Shown here piece by piece: positions 7,951 to 18,401 of a stretch of DNA of 64,000 bases. The notes below the pieces were generated by a model, which was not told where the DNA came from, did not search any database, and saw only the letters and a program-made list of their open reading frames with translations. The position numbers were made by a program, and so were the translations under genes. How positions within the stretch are numbered: position 1 is the first letter of the stretch; each line of letters starts with the position of its first letter. The DNA is from Piscinibacter sp. (GTDB lineage Bacteria > Pseudomonadota > Gammaproteobacteria > Burkholderiales > Burkholderiaceae_C): assembly GCA_019635485.1 (NCBI GenBank), contig JAHBZL010000002.1, forward strand, positions 174,289 through 238,288, given 5' to 3'.

Positions 7951-9564
7951 TCAGCCCGCGCGGGGCCCCGTCGGCCGGTACGGGCCGGACGGGCGGTGCA
8001 GCTGCTTGCACGGGTCCCCGCCCTGCGGCTTCTTCGGCTCGAAGCTGGCGTTGAAGACCGGGAACTCGGGAATCGCGGCCGGCAGCAGGCGCACGAAGCT
8101 GCCGTCCAGCGGCGAATCGCGGTGGTATTCGATCAGGAAGTCGACCCAGTCGGTCACCTTGACGAACTCGATGATGTGCGGCTGCACCGGCGGGCGCGCC
8201 GGGTCGGGGTTGACGTCCAGGTAGAACGGGCTGCGCCAGTCCCAGACGCCGCGCAGCAGCGGGTCCGGCAGGAAGATGTTCATCGCCAGCTGGTTGGACG
8301 TGAAGTTCCAGGTGATGCCGGTCCCGTCGGCCACCCAGGGCTGATCCGCGTCGCCGTAGACCTTGATGCCCTTCAGCGCGTCCTGCAGCGCCCGGCAGGC
8401 CGGATGCACCGGGTGCGGCCGGAAGTCGAACTTCAGCAGCGCAGACGCGAAGCTGTACAGGTCCGTCAGCTGGTCCGGCGTCTCCAGCGCGAAGCCGGCC
8501 TCGGTGTCGTACTGCTGGGCCAGGATGATCGCGTTCATGATGCGCTGGACCACCACCTGCCGGTCGCCCGGGTTCGGGGCGCTGCGCAGTGCGGCCAGCA
8601 GGGCGTCGGCCAGGTCGTCGACGCACTCCGCGACGGCGTGCATGCGCGACAGCCGCACCACGCAGCCGGCCGTCGGGTGGTTGCCCTTGGCCTTCAGCAC
8701 CGCATGGTTGCCCTCCGCGAACCACTGCGAGAGCTGCTGCGCCGTCGCCGTGCCCTGCTGGCGCAGCCGGTCGAACACGGCCGGGTACGGTTGACCGGCG
8801 GTGAAGAAGTTGTAGTTCGGGTAGCCGGTGGCGTAGTCGGCGTACGGGGCGACCGTGTGCAGCACCTCGGCCGACATGTTGAAGCAGTTGTCGAAGTGGA
8901 TCACCGCCAGCTTCGGCACGCCGGCGTCCAGCGCCGCCTTGAGTGCGGCGCCGAGGCCCCAGGTCGACAGCGGCATGTGGTTGACCGGCAGCAGCGGCGA
9001 GCCCTGCGGCAGCAGCGGAGAGCCCTGGGGCAGCAGGGGCGACCCCTGCGGCAGCAGCGGCGAGCCCTGCGGCAGCACCGGGGCACCCGCGCCGGCACTG
9101 ATGCGCCATTCGAAGCGGCCGTTCTCGGTCAGCGTGGCCGCGCTCAGCTGGGTGCGGTCGATCTCGGGCAGGTAACCCGCGCCGTGCCCTTCCAGCGCCA
9201 GCACGATCGCGGCGGTCGGCCGGCTGCGGTGCGCGTGGCGCAGGAACCCGGCCAGGTTGCGCGGGTGGGCCATGTCCTGCTTCCAGCGCGAGGTGACGAC
9301 CATGCCCGCCGGCTTGCCGGCCTCGATCTCGATCAGCCAGGTGTCGTCGTCGACGCGGTCGACCAGTGCCGCCACGTGCACGCCGCTTTCGGCCACCTTC
9401 AGCAGGCCCTGCACCAGCGGGTGCTGGGCCAGCGTCTGCGAACTGCCGTCGGGGTAGGTGCTGAGCACCGGGTCGGTCCCGAACGGGGCGTAGACCGCCA
9501 GCAGCACGCTGTCCGTGCGCTGCGGTTCTCCGGATTTCTCGGGCAGCAGCCGGGGCAGGTTCAT
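7951..9564 (-). CDS. Clostripain-like (C11, caspase-fold) cysteine protease
   Basis: A 537-residue protein of the peptidase C11 type. The catalytic histidine is in LALEGHGAGYLPE (His127) and the catalytic cysteine is in IHFDNCFNMS (Cys227), the usual caspase-fold dyad. Between them, residues about 163-193 consist of more than four tandem LPQGSPL heptads, in the region where clostripain is processed. There is no signal peptide, so the enzyme is probably cytoplasmic, unlike secreted clostripain. ATG 9562-9564 has an AGGAGAA ribosome site; a longer reading upstream was rejected. It is divergent from a TPR/winged-helix regulator, an arrangement that suggests regulated proteolysis. Substrates are unknown. 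Confidence 0.8.
   Translation of the reverse strand: MNLPRLLPEKSGEPQRTDSVLLAVYAPFGTDPVLSTYPDGSSQTLAQHPLVQGLLKVAESGVHVAALVDRVDDDTWLIEIEAGKPAGMVVTSRWKQDMAHPRNLAGFLRHAHRSRPTAAIVLALEGHGAGYLPEIDRTQLSAATLTENGRFEWRISAGAGAPVLPQGSPLLPQGSPLLPQGSPLLPQGSPLLPVNHMPLSTWGLGAALKAALDAGVPKLAVIHFDNCFNMSAEVLHTVAPYADYATGYPNYNFFTAGQPYPAVFDRLRQQGTATAQQLSQWFAEGNHAVLKAKGNHPTAGCVVRLSRMHAVAECVDDLADALLAALRSAPNPGDRQVVVQRIMNAIILAQQYDTEAGFALETPDQLTDLYSFASALLKFDFRPHPVHPACRALQDALKGIKVYGDADQPWVADGTGITWNFTSNQLAMNIFLPDPLLRGVWDWRSPFYLDVNPDPARPPVQPHIIEFVKVTDWVDFLIEYHRDSPLDGSFVRLLPAAIPEFPVFNASFEPKKPQGGDPCKQLHRPSGPYRPTGPRAG
8986..9078 (-). repeat. 21-bp in-frame tandem repeats encoding LPQGSPL heptads
   Basis: More than four copies of a 21-base unit (consensus on the plus strand near GGCAGCAGCGGCGAGCCCTGC) sit inside the protease gene between the catalytic His and Cys codons. 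The copies differ at a few bases yet preserve the heptad, so the repeat is coding and under some constraint. The copy number could vary between strains. Confidence 0.85.
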
Positions 9565-9657
9565 GTCTTCTTCTCCTGGTTGTCCTTGCCCGCAACGGTA
9601 ACCCCCGGCACGTCGCATTCACAAGCATCTCGTCCGTCGGTGGGATGGCGACCGTCA

Positions 9658-9674
9658 GACGATCGTGAGACGAT
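9658..9674. promoter_or_regulatory. GACGATCGNNAGACGAT motif, copy 2
   Basis: GACGATCGTGAGACGAT lies in the divergent gap between the protease (start 9564) and the TPR regulator (ATG 9686), 12 bases before that ATG. The near-identical copy at 7838-7854 suggests a common regulator. The motif covers a possible GTG start at 9665, which argues for the ATG at 9686 as the real start. Confidence 0.45.
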
Positions 9675-9685
9675 TTCCGATCGCC

Positions 9686-11935
9686 ATGGAAACATCCGCA
9701 CACACTTTCTCGGCCGCCCTGCCGCCGCGCCTGCGCAGGGCGTCGCCGGCGGTCTCGGAGGCCCTGGTCGGCGCTGCGCTGGCGGCCCACAAGGCCGGCA
9801 CGCTGGACGACTGGCTGCGCCGCCACCCGCGCGTCACACGCTGGCTGCTGGCGCACTGGCTGGGCCCGTTGCTCGCGGCGGCCGGCGAGGCACCGCGCGA
9901 GGGCGGCACCGCGGCGGCGGCCGCGCTGCTGCTGCGCTGGGCCGTGCTGCAGCTGCGCCCCGACCGCGGCGCCGAGGGCGACCCGATCGGCCGCTCCGAG
10001 TGGCTCGACCGGACCAGCTGGCGCCCGATGCTGGCGCTGTGGTGCCAGTTCGGGTTCGGCACCGTGCCCGCCTTCCGCGACCGCTACCACGGCCACGCCG
10101 ACGAGCCGGCGGCCAGCCACCTGTGCGGCCTCTGGTCGGTCGGCGCCAGCACCTACTACCGCTATCTCGACAAGGGCAAGCGGTCTCTGGCCGGCCTGCT
10201 GCGTGAGGGGCCGGCGCCGGCCGACCGGCTCGGGCTGCGCGAGCTGGCCCTGGCGCGCACTGCGGCGGCACCGGCGGCGCCGGCCGAGCGCCATGCCTGG
10301 CACGGCCGGCTGGCGCAGGAGGCCCTGGGCCGCCACGACGCCAGCTCGGCGCTGTGGCATTGGCTGCGCAGCGGCGACGTGGCCGGCTTCATCCGCGTGC
10401 TGCAGCGGCACAGCGTCGAGCTGGCCAACGACGGCGAGACCGAGCTGCTGGTGGCCGGCGCCGCGGACCTCGTGCAGACGCCGCGCGAACGCTTCGACCT
10501 GCTTTTGGCGCAGGCCGCGCTGTACCGCATGCGCGGCGCCTCCGAGCCGGAGCAGCAGGCCTACGAGCAGGCGCTGCGGCTGGCCGCCGACGCCGACGAC
10601 GCGCTGATGCTGGGCATCGTGTACGGCGCGCTGGGCAAGTTCCACGAGCCGCGCGACCTCGACCGCGCCTTCGCCTGCTACCAGGACAGCGCCGACTGCC
10701 TGTGGCGCTCCGGCATCGCCGACGACCGCGCGGCGGCCGCCCCGATCGTCGAGGAGTACGTCGCGACGCTGGTCAAACTCGCCTGGCTGTACGTGCTGCG
10801 CAACGACCCGCGCGGCAAGGCGGTGCTGGAACGCGCCGCGCAGCTGCGCGACCGGCATCCGCTGTCGGTGCCGGCGCTGGCGATGCTGGAGCAGACCTGG
10901 GGCGAGTACTGGCGCCGCGCCGGCGACGGCGCGCGCGCGCTCGAGCACAAGCACCGGGCGCTGAATCTCTACGAGCGCATCGCCGACCACCAGGCGATCC
11001 TGAAGACCTGCGGCAACCTCGCACTGATCTACGGCGAGGCGCGCGACTTCGAGCGCGCGATCGCCTACTCGCAGCGGGTGCTGTCGCTGGCGGCAACGCT
11101 GACGGTCGAGCCCGAGATCGTCGCCAGCACGCACCTGAACCTGGGCGTGGCGTACTTCTGGCAGGGCGACTACGAGCCCGCGCTGCGCGAGTACCAGGCG
11201 GCGCTGGACATCGCGCTGCGCGCGCAGCTGCGCCTGGTGGTGCGCCGGGCCCACTACAACCTCGCCGAGGTGCACTACATCCGCTTCAAGGCCAGCCGCG
11301 ACCCGCAGGACGAGGCACGCGGCGACGCCCATGCGGCCGCAGCGCTGGCCGCCTGGCCCGAGGAGAGCGACCCGGCGCACGTGCAGGCCACCAAGAGCCT
11401 GAAGCGCGAGGTGCTCGGGCCGGGCAACGACCGCGCCTACGACCGCCTGCTGCCGCAGGAGTTCGCGGCGCACCATGCGCAGATGGCGGAGATCCAGCGC
11501 CAGCGCGAGCTGCTCGCGGTGCCGGTCGGGCCGGAGCAGCACGTACGCGCCTACCTGGCGATCGCCAACGCGTACCTCGCGATCTCGGTCCGGGAGCGCG
11601 AGGCGGCACTCGCGCTGATCGAGAAACACGGGCTCGGGAGCCGCTTTGCCGACGAGCTGGACGGCCTGCGCCGCACCTTCGACCGGCAGCTGACGCGCGA
11701 GCAGCGCCTGGCCGCCGCCTGGCGCGCGGCCACCGCCGACCTGCTCAGCGCGCAGCGCTGCACGGCGCTGGTCGAGCACCTGCTGGCGGACGGCGCGTTG
11801 AACAAGAGCCGCTACGCGGAACTCTGCGGCCTCAGCCCGGCGACGGCGTCCAAGCACCTCGGCCTGCTGGCGGAGCGCGGTCTGCTGGCGCAGTCCGGCA
11901 AGGGGCCGAGCACGCGCTACACGTTGCCGGCGTAG
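9686..11935 (+). CDS. TPR-repeat protein with C-terminal winged helix
   Basis: A 749-residue soluble protein. The N-terminal third (about 1-190) is helical and unassigned. The middle (about 190-640) has helical repeats of TPR type, for example ILKTCGNLALIYGEARDFER and THLNLGVAYFWQGDYEPALR. The last 65 residues form a winged helix (LLADGALNKSRYAELCGLSP, then TASKHLGLLAERGLL) like ArsR/MarR-type DNA-binding domains. TPR plus HTH suggests a regulator that senses a peptide or protein partner. It is divergent from the caspase-fold protease and probably controls it. A GTG at 9665 would add seven residues. Its end overlaps the convergent diguanylate cyclase gene by 19 bases. Confidence 0.7.
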   Translation: METSAHTFSAALPPRLRRASPAVSEALVGAALAAHKAGTLDDWLRRHPRVTRWLLAHWLGPLLAAAGEAPREGGTAAAAALLLRWAVLQLRPDRGAEGDPIGRSEWLDRTSWRPMLALWCQFGFGTVPAFRDRYHGHADEPAASHLCGLWSVGASTYYRYLDKGKRSLAGLLREGPAPADRLGLRELALARTAAAPAAPAERHAWHGRLAQEALGRHDASSALWHWLRSGDVAGFIRVLQRHSVELANDGETELLVAGAADLVQTPRERFDLLLAQAALYRMRGASEPEQQAYEQALRLAADADDALMLGIVYGALGKFHEPRDLDRAFACYQDSADCLWRSGIADDRAAAAPIVEEYVATLVKLAWLYVLRNDPRGKAVLERAAQLRDRHPLSVPALAMLEQTWGEYWRRAGDGARALEHKHRALNLYERIADHQAILKTCGNLALIYGEARDFERAIAYSQRVLSLAATLTVEPEIVASTHLNLGVAYFWQGDYEPALREYQAALDIALRAQLRLVVRRAHYNLAEVHYIRFKASRDPQDEARGDAHAAAALAAWPEESDPAHVQATKSLKREVLGPGNDRAYDRLLPQEFAAHHAQMAEIQRQRELLAVPVGPEQHVRAYLAIANAYLAISVREREAALALIEKHGLGSRFADELDGLRRTFDRQLTREQRLAAAWRAATADLLSAQRCTALVEHLLADGALNKSRYAELCGLSPATASKHLGLLAERGLLAQSGKGPSTRYTLPA

Positions 11936-13665
11936 CCGGGCATCTCGGGGCGCCGCACGCAGCAGCCCTTGCCGCGCTGCTTGCCGGTGTACATCGCGGC
12001 GTCCGCCTGGCGCAGCAGGCTGACCGGGTCGAGCCCGTCCAGCGGCACCAGCACGTAGCCGATCGTCAGGCCGACCTCGATGCGGCGTTCGCCGGAGAGC
12101 ACGAACGGCTCGCGGAAGGCCTCCACCAGCTTGGCGCCGATGTCGCGCGCCTGATGCTCGTCGGAGAGTCCGCCGGCAGTGACGACGAACTCGTCGCCGC
12201 CGAGCCGGGCCACCACGTCGCTCGCGCGCAGGTTGGCCTGCAGCCGCTGGCCGACGGCGACCAGCAGTTCGTCGCCGATGTCGTGGCCGTACTGGTCGTT
12301 GACCTGCTTGAAGCCGTCCAGGTCGAGCATGTAGACCGCGAGCAGCCGATCCGGGGCGCACCCCGCCATCGCCGCCGCCAGGCGCGTGTCCAGCCCGCGG
12401 CGGTTCGGCAGGCCGGTCAGCGCGTCGGTGTGGGCCATCGAGACGAACACGTCGCGCTCGCGCACCGCATGCATCGCGGCGACGTGCAGCGACTTCATGC
12501 GCAGCCCGAGCACGCGCAGGAACAGCACCATGTCCAGCGTGGCCCCGGCCTGGAACGAGTGCAGCGTCCAGGCGTTCGCGTCCACATGGCCCTTGATCAC
12601 GCCGACCATCGTCGCGGTCGACACGAAGTAGCCGGTCCAGGCGATCAGGAAGTACCAGCCGATGCGGTCGCCCCGGCGCGCGCGGCGCACCGCGCCGGGC
12701 AGGCCCATCAGCGCCGGCAGCAGGCCGAGCGTGCCGATCACCGTGCTGACGGTGTGCACGTGGATCAGGTCGGTCGCGTAGAGCAGCGCGGCGACCCCCA
12801 GCAGCGCGGCGCCGCCATACATCACCCGGCTGAAGTAGCGGCTGACCTCCGGGCCGCGCAGCACCTCCTCGACGAACAGGAAGGTGCATGCCGAGGCGAG
12901 CAGCGCAGCGAGCGCGGCGGCATGCTGCTCGACCCAGAGCTGGTCGCGCCACAGGTACATGCCGCCGAGGCCGAACTGCACCACCGAGAACAGCAGGCTG
13001 CCGAAGGTCAGCAGCGCGTACTTGATGAACAGCGGCTCGCGCGTCGAGACCCACTGCGCCAGCGAGTACAGCACGAGGCACAGTCCGAGCCCGGTCAGCA
13101 GGCCCTGCAGCAGCATCTCGTCCTGCGCACGGCTGTGGAACTCGGTCAGGCGCGTGAAGGCGATCGGCAGGATCATGCCGCCGAGCGTCTCGACCCGCAT
13201 CAGCAACTCGTGCCGGACGCCCGGCTGCAGATCCAGCAGCACGGCATGCGAGCGCGAGGCGACCGGCCGGTCCGAGTACGGCTGCAGGTTGCCCAGCCGT
13301 GCGCGCTGCACCACCTGGCCTTCGCGCAGCAGGAAGACGTCGACGCGGTTCAGCACCGCGTAGTCGATGTCCAGCAGCCAGCGCGCCTGGCTGCCCGCCG
13401 CGGACTGCACCGGCACGCGCACCCAGACCGGCTCCTTGCGCAGCCCGAGCGTCGCGTGGGCCGACTTCGGCACTTCGAAGCGGGCGCTGGCGCGCAGGGC
13501 ACCGGCCCAGTCGAGCTCGCGCTGCGGGTCGGGCAGGATCTCGACCGCGCTCCAGGCCTCCACCCGGCGCTGCTGGTCGTCCAGCCGAATCGGCTCGACC
13601 GCGCCGGCCGTCCCGGCAAGCGCCCACCCCAGGGCGACCAGCAGCAGGGCCAGCAGGCGCCTCAT
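11917..13665 (-). CDS. 7TM-DISM sensor diguanylate cyclase (GGDEF)
   Basis: A 582-residue membrane protein. A signal peptide (residues 1-22) is followed by a periplasmic DISMED2-type beta domain (about 25-160, with EPVWVRVPV), seven membrane helices (about 180-380), and a cytoplasmic GGDEF domain. The active site reads RLGGDEFVV and the allosteric inhibition site is intact (RASD, directly followed by VVAR and the GGDEF motif), so the enzyme should make c-di-GMP with product inhibition. No EAL domain is present. Its ATG overlaps the stop of the upstream MpaB-type gene as ATGA, an unusual pairing that suggests co-translation. The periplasmic domain probably binds a small ligand. Confidence 0.88.
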   Translation of the reverse strand: MRRLLALLLVALGWALAGTAGAVEPIRLDDQQRRVEAWSAVEILPDPQRELDWAGALRASARFEVPKSAHATLGLRKEPVWVRVPVQSAAGSQARWLLDIDYAVLNRVDVFLLREGQVVQRARLGNLQPYSDRPVASRSHAVLLDLQPGVRHELLMRVETLGGMILPIAFTRLTEFHSRAQDEMLLQGLLTGLGLCLVLYSLAQWVSTREPLFIKYALLTFGSLLFSVVQFGLGGMYLWRDQLWVEQHAAALAALLASACTFLFVEEVLRGPEVSRYFSRVMYGGAALLGVAALLYATDLIHVHTVSTVIGTLGLLPALMGLPGAVRRARRGDRIGWYFLIAWTGYFVSTATMVGVIKGHVDANAWTLHSFQAGATLDMVLFLRVLGLRMKSLHVAAMHAVRERDVFVSMAHTDALTGLPNRRGLDTRLAAAMAGCAPDRLLAVYMLDLDGFKQVNDQYGHDIGDELLVAVGQRLQANLRASDVVARLGGDEFVVTAGGLSDEHQARDIGAKLVEAFREPFVLSGERRIEVGLTIGYVLVPLDGLDPVSLLRQADAAMYTGKQRGKGCCVRRPEMPGYAGNV

Positions 13666-15017
13666 GGCGCCGCCTTCCCACACCAGGTCTGCATCATCTG
13701 CTGCGCCTGGCCACGCAGCCGCTCGGGCAGCTTCAGCGGGCGCGTCTCGTCCATCAGCAGCCGCGTGATCAGGCGGTAGCCGAGCAGCCGGCTGATCACG
13801 CGCGACAGCGAGAACTGGCGCCAGACGAGCCGGCCGAGCGCGTCGATGCCCTGCACCAGTGCCAGCGCGACGGCGAACGCCAGCTTGCTCCACCAACCGA
13901 CCTGGCCGTTCATGCCGAGGTCGGCCGAGGACCGGGCGCCGATCAGGTGGCGCGACAGCAGCAACGGGAACGGCCGCACCACGGCCCACGGGATCTCGCG
14001 CGACATCGTGCGGAACAGCGCACCCGCGAGTTCGGGCCGCGGATCCGGGTCGCGCCGCTCGGCGCGGCCGCGCTGCTGCATCCGCAGGAACAGCGCCTCG
14101 GCCTCGTGCATCGTGTCGACCATCAGTTCGCGGCGGATCCCCACCAGGTGGCCGACCACGTTCCAGGCGTGCAGCACCGCGCGCTCGTCGTCCGGATCCA
14201 GCCCGACGCCGAGCGTGCGCATGCCGCGCAGCGGCACGAAGCCGAAGGTCAGCAGCGTGTAGGCCTGCTCCTCCTGGTTGCTCGGCAGGCCGCGCTCGGC
14301 CACGTCCCAGCCATGCGCGAACAGCGCCTGGTGCATCCCGGGCACGCGCCCGGCCAGCGACAGCCGCGGCCGCGGCCCGGTCTCGGGCGCGAGTGCATGC
14401 TCGGGGCTGCCGCGCAGGATCAGGTGGCGCACCGTGGCGTGGATGAGCCGCACCTTCAGCACCTGCGCCACGCCGGCGCCGGCGGGATCGGTCAGACCGC
14501 CGCGCATCATCACCGGGAAAATCATCGCGGCCGTGCTGCGGATGCGGTAGTCGGTGCGCTGCTCCAGCGCGCCGGTGGTGTGCAGCACGTCGGCCAGGTC
14601 GGGCACGACGTAGCACTCGGGCAGGCTGGCACAGAACAGCAGCAGCACCGACAGAACGCCCTGGTCGAAGAACAGTTCTTCGGCCCGCGCGATGCGCGCC
14701 GGATCGGCCCAGTCGGGCAGGCGCTGCGCCGCATCGAGGTAGCCCCGTAGCGCCGCGGCCATCGGGGCCGGCACCTCGGGGCCGGGCGTCCAATCGGCGA
14801 TGCCGGCGTTCGCCTGCCACTGGGCGATCACGCGGTTCAGCAGCGCCAGGCGTTCCCAGTGCTCGTCCAGCGCCGACAACGCCGCGTCCGCGTCGGCCAG
14901 GCTGTCGGTGGTCGGCCAGGTGCCGAGGATGGCGCTGATGGTGTCGTCCGCCAGCGGGTCCGCCTGGTACTGCGCGGCATCGAGCAGGTCGTCGGGCACG
15001 GGCGGGCGGAAGCTCAT
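13662..15017 (-). CDS. MpaB/Lcp-type (DUF2236) heme oxygenase-like protein
   Basis: A 451-residue protein resembling the DUF2236 family, which includes latex-clearing protein Lcp and fungal MpaB, b-heme enzymes that cleave polyisoprenoid or prenyl chains. The segments RTDYRIRSTAAMIF, VRLIHATVRH and AYTLLTFGF match places where Lcp has its conserved Arg, heme-ligand His and Thr. No clear signal peptide is present, and a hydrophobic patch lies near LAFAVALALVQGI. I chose ATG 15015-15017 over an upstream TTG. The gene is translationally coupled to the diguanylate cyclase downstream. Substrate is unknown. Confidence 0.65.
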   Translation of the reverse strand: MSFRPPVPDDLLDAAQYQADPLADDTISAILGTWPTTDSLADADAALSALDEHWERLALLNRVIAQWQANAGIADWTPGPEVPAPMAAALRGYLDAAQRLPDWADPARIARAEELFFDQGVLSVLLLFCASLPECYVVPDLADVLHTTGALEQRTDYRIRSTAAMIFPVMMRGGLTDPAGAGVAQVLKVRLIHATVRHLILRGSPEHALAPETGPRPRLSLAGRVPGMHQALFAHGWDVAERGLPSNQEEQAYTLLTFGFVPLRGMRTLGVGLDPDDERAVLHAWNVVGHLVGIRRELMVDTMHEAEALFLRMQQRGRAERRDPDPRPELAGALFRTMSREIPWAVVRPFPLLLSRHLIGARSSADLGMNGQVGWWSKLAFAVALALVQGIDALGRLVWRQFSLSRVISRLLGYRLITRLLMDETRPLKLPERLRGQAQQMMQTWCGKAAP

Positions 15018-15098
15018 CGTCGCAGGTGACAAAAGGTGACGGGCGCAAGCAAGCGCGCCACGGTAACGAAGGCGGCACCGCGCCGCAAGTGAACTAGA

Positions 15099-15581
15099 TC
15101 ACGGTCCTGTGGCGTGCGGCACACGCAGCAGGCGCAGCATGCGCAAGGCCCCCTCGCGGCCGTCGTAGTAACCCGGCACCTGCAGCGTCGGCACGAAGTC
15201 GAGCGTGGCGTAGAACGCGCGCGCACCCTCGTTGGCGGCGCGCAGTTCGAGGTGCACGGACGCCATGCCGGCCACCTGCGCCGATTCGAGCAGCCACGCC
15301 ACCAGCCGCCGGCCCAGACCGCGCCGCTGCAGCGCCGGCCGCACGGCCAGCAGCATCAGGTGGGCTCGCTCGTCGCCGAACTCCATCACCGCGAAGCCGG
15401 CGATGCGCCGCGCCGAGGCCGCGACCAGCACCGAAACCTCGGGGCTGCCGATCAGCCGGGCCATGCGCTCGGGCCGGTAGCGCCACGGCAGCCCGGTCTC
15501 GATCAGGTCGCGCGAGAGCGCCGCCAGCGCCTCCGCGTCATCCGGCCGGGCCAGCCGCAGAACGATCGATGCCGCCGTCAT
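15099..15581 (-). CDS. GNAT-family N-acetyltransferase
   Basis: A 160-residue single-domain acetyltransferase. The acetyl-CoA pyrophosphate-binding motif is LLAVRPALQRRGLGRRLV, matching the R/Q-x-x-G-x-G/A loop. Later strands include VHLELRAANEGARAFYATLDF, the typical AxxFYxxxGF region. The start ATG 15579-15581 was preferred because upstream codons are arginine- and glycine-rich and not conserved in type. It stands alone on the minus strand between the MpaB-type gene and H-NS. The acceptor substrate cannot be predicted. Confidence 0.75.
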   Translation of the reverse strand: MTAASIVLRLARPDDAEALAALSRDLIETGLPWRYRPERMARLIGSPEVSVLVAASARRIAGFAVMEFGDERAHLMLLAVRPALQRRGLGRRLVAWLLESAQVAGMASVHLELRAANEGARAFYATLDFVPTLQVPGYYDGREGALRMLRLLRVPHATGP

Positions 15582-15630
15582 GGCGCCGATTGTGCGCCGT
15601 CCGCCGCGGGGCGTCCGCGCCGGTCCGGCC

Positions 15631-16134
15631 TCACTCCATCGCAACGCCGGACTCGATCTGCACCGCCGCCGTCTTGGCTGCGCGTGTCTTGCGCGGCCGC
15701 TTCGCGGCGGTCTTGCGGGTGGCCCGCTTGGCCGCCGGCTTGGCGGCCGGCTTGGCGGCCTTGGCGGCCTTGGCCCGCTTCGGCGCCGCCGCGGGCGCCG
15801 CCTCGGCGGCCGGCGCGTCGATCAGGAACGCGTTGCGGTCCTTGGCGGTGGCGATCCAGGCCGGCGGACGGCCCCGGCCGGTCCAGGTCTGGCCGCTCTT
15901 CGGGTCGCGGTACTTCGGAGCGCCGGCCGAACGTCGCGCCGCCGTCTTGCGCGCACCGCGGACCGCCTTGGCCTTGCCGCCGCCGCCGAGACCGAGTTCC
16001 TCGGCCGTCAGGCCGTATTGGCTGATGGTTTTCTTGAGCTGCGCGATGACGGCCTTGACCTCGGTGCGCCGGATCGTCTCGGCCTGCTGCTCGAGCTTGG
16101 CGATCTGCGCCCGGAGGGCCTTGTAGCTTTTCAT
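15631..16134 (-). CDS. H-NS-family nucleoid protein with a long basic tail
   Basis: A 167-residue protein. An N-terminal coiled-coil oligomerisation region (about 1-50) is followed by the H-NS DNA-binding motif in YRDPKSGQTWTGRGRPPAWI (about residues 94-113), where the GRGRP loop enters the AT-rich minor groove. The last 50 residues are rich in alanine, lysine and arginine with repeated AAKPAAK-type units, resembling a histone H1 or AlgP tail. Such extended H-NS homologues occur in Burkholderiales. Its role would be silencing of AT-rich or foreign DNA. It has its own promoter region, divergent from glgX. Confidence 0.85.
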   Translation of the reverse strand: MKSYKALRAQIAKLEQQAETIRRTEVKAVIAQLKKTISQYGLTAEELGLGGGGKAKAVRGARKTAARRSAGAPKYRDPKSGQTWTGRGRPPAWIATAKDRNAFLIDAPAAEAAPAAAPKRAKAAKAAKPAAKPAAKRATRKTAAKRPRKTRAAKTAAVQIESGVAME

Positions 16135-16296
16135 GACGTTTCCTTTGTCGTGTCGGACACAGGACTGTCAGCTGCCGGCAAGGGGCCCAACGCCCGCAAG
16201 CCGCCCGGTCCTGCAGTGGCGATTGTGACCGGGTTGCGGCATACCCCCGCCCGAACACGCTGGCGGCCCGGCGGCGGGCGCGCCATCATCTCCGGC

Positions 16297-18381
<2,085 letters not shown>

Positions 18382-18401
18382 TGCGGCGGTTCAGCCGCCG
18401 T

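Noticed and set aside
8986-9078. Noncoding satellite or CRISPR-like array
   Set aside because: The 21-bp periodicity keeps reading frame and heptad inside the protease gene.
9665-9685. GTG start for the TPR/winged-helix gene
   Set aside because: The GTG lies inside the 17-base repeated motif and has no ribosome site, so ATG 9686 was preferred, though this is not certain.
7862-13681. A 5.8-kb open frame on the minus strand
   Set aside because: It crosses several well-supported genes on both strands and changes meaning between them. High GC keeps the antisense frames open. The real genes show family motifs and ribosome sites.
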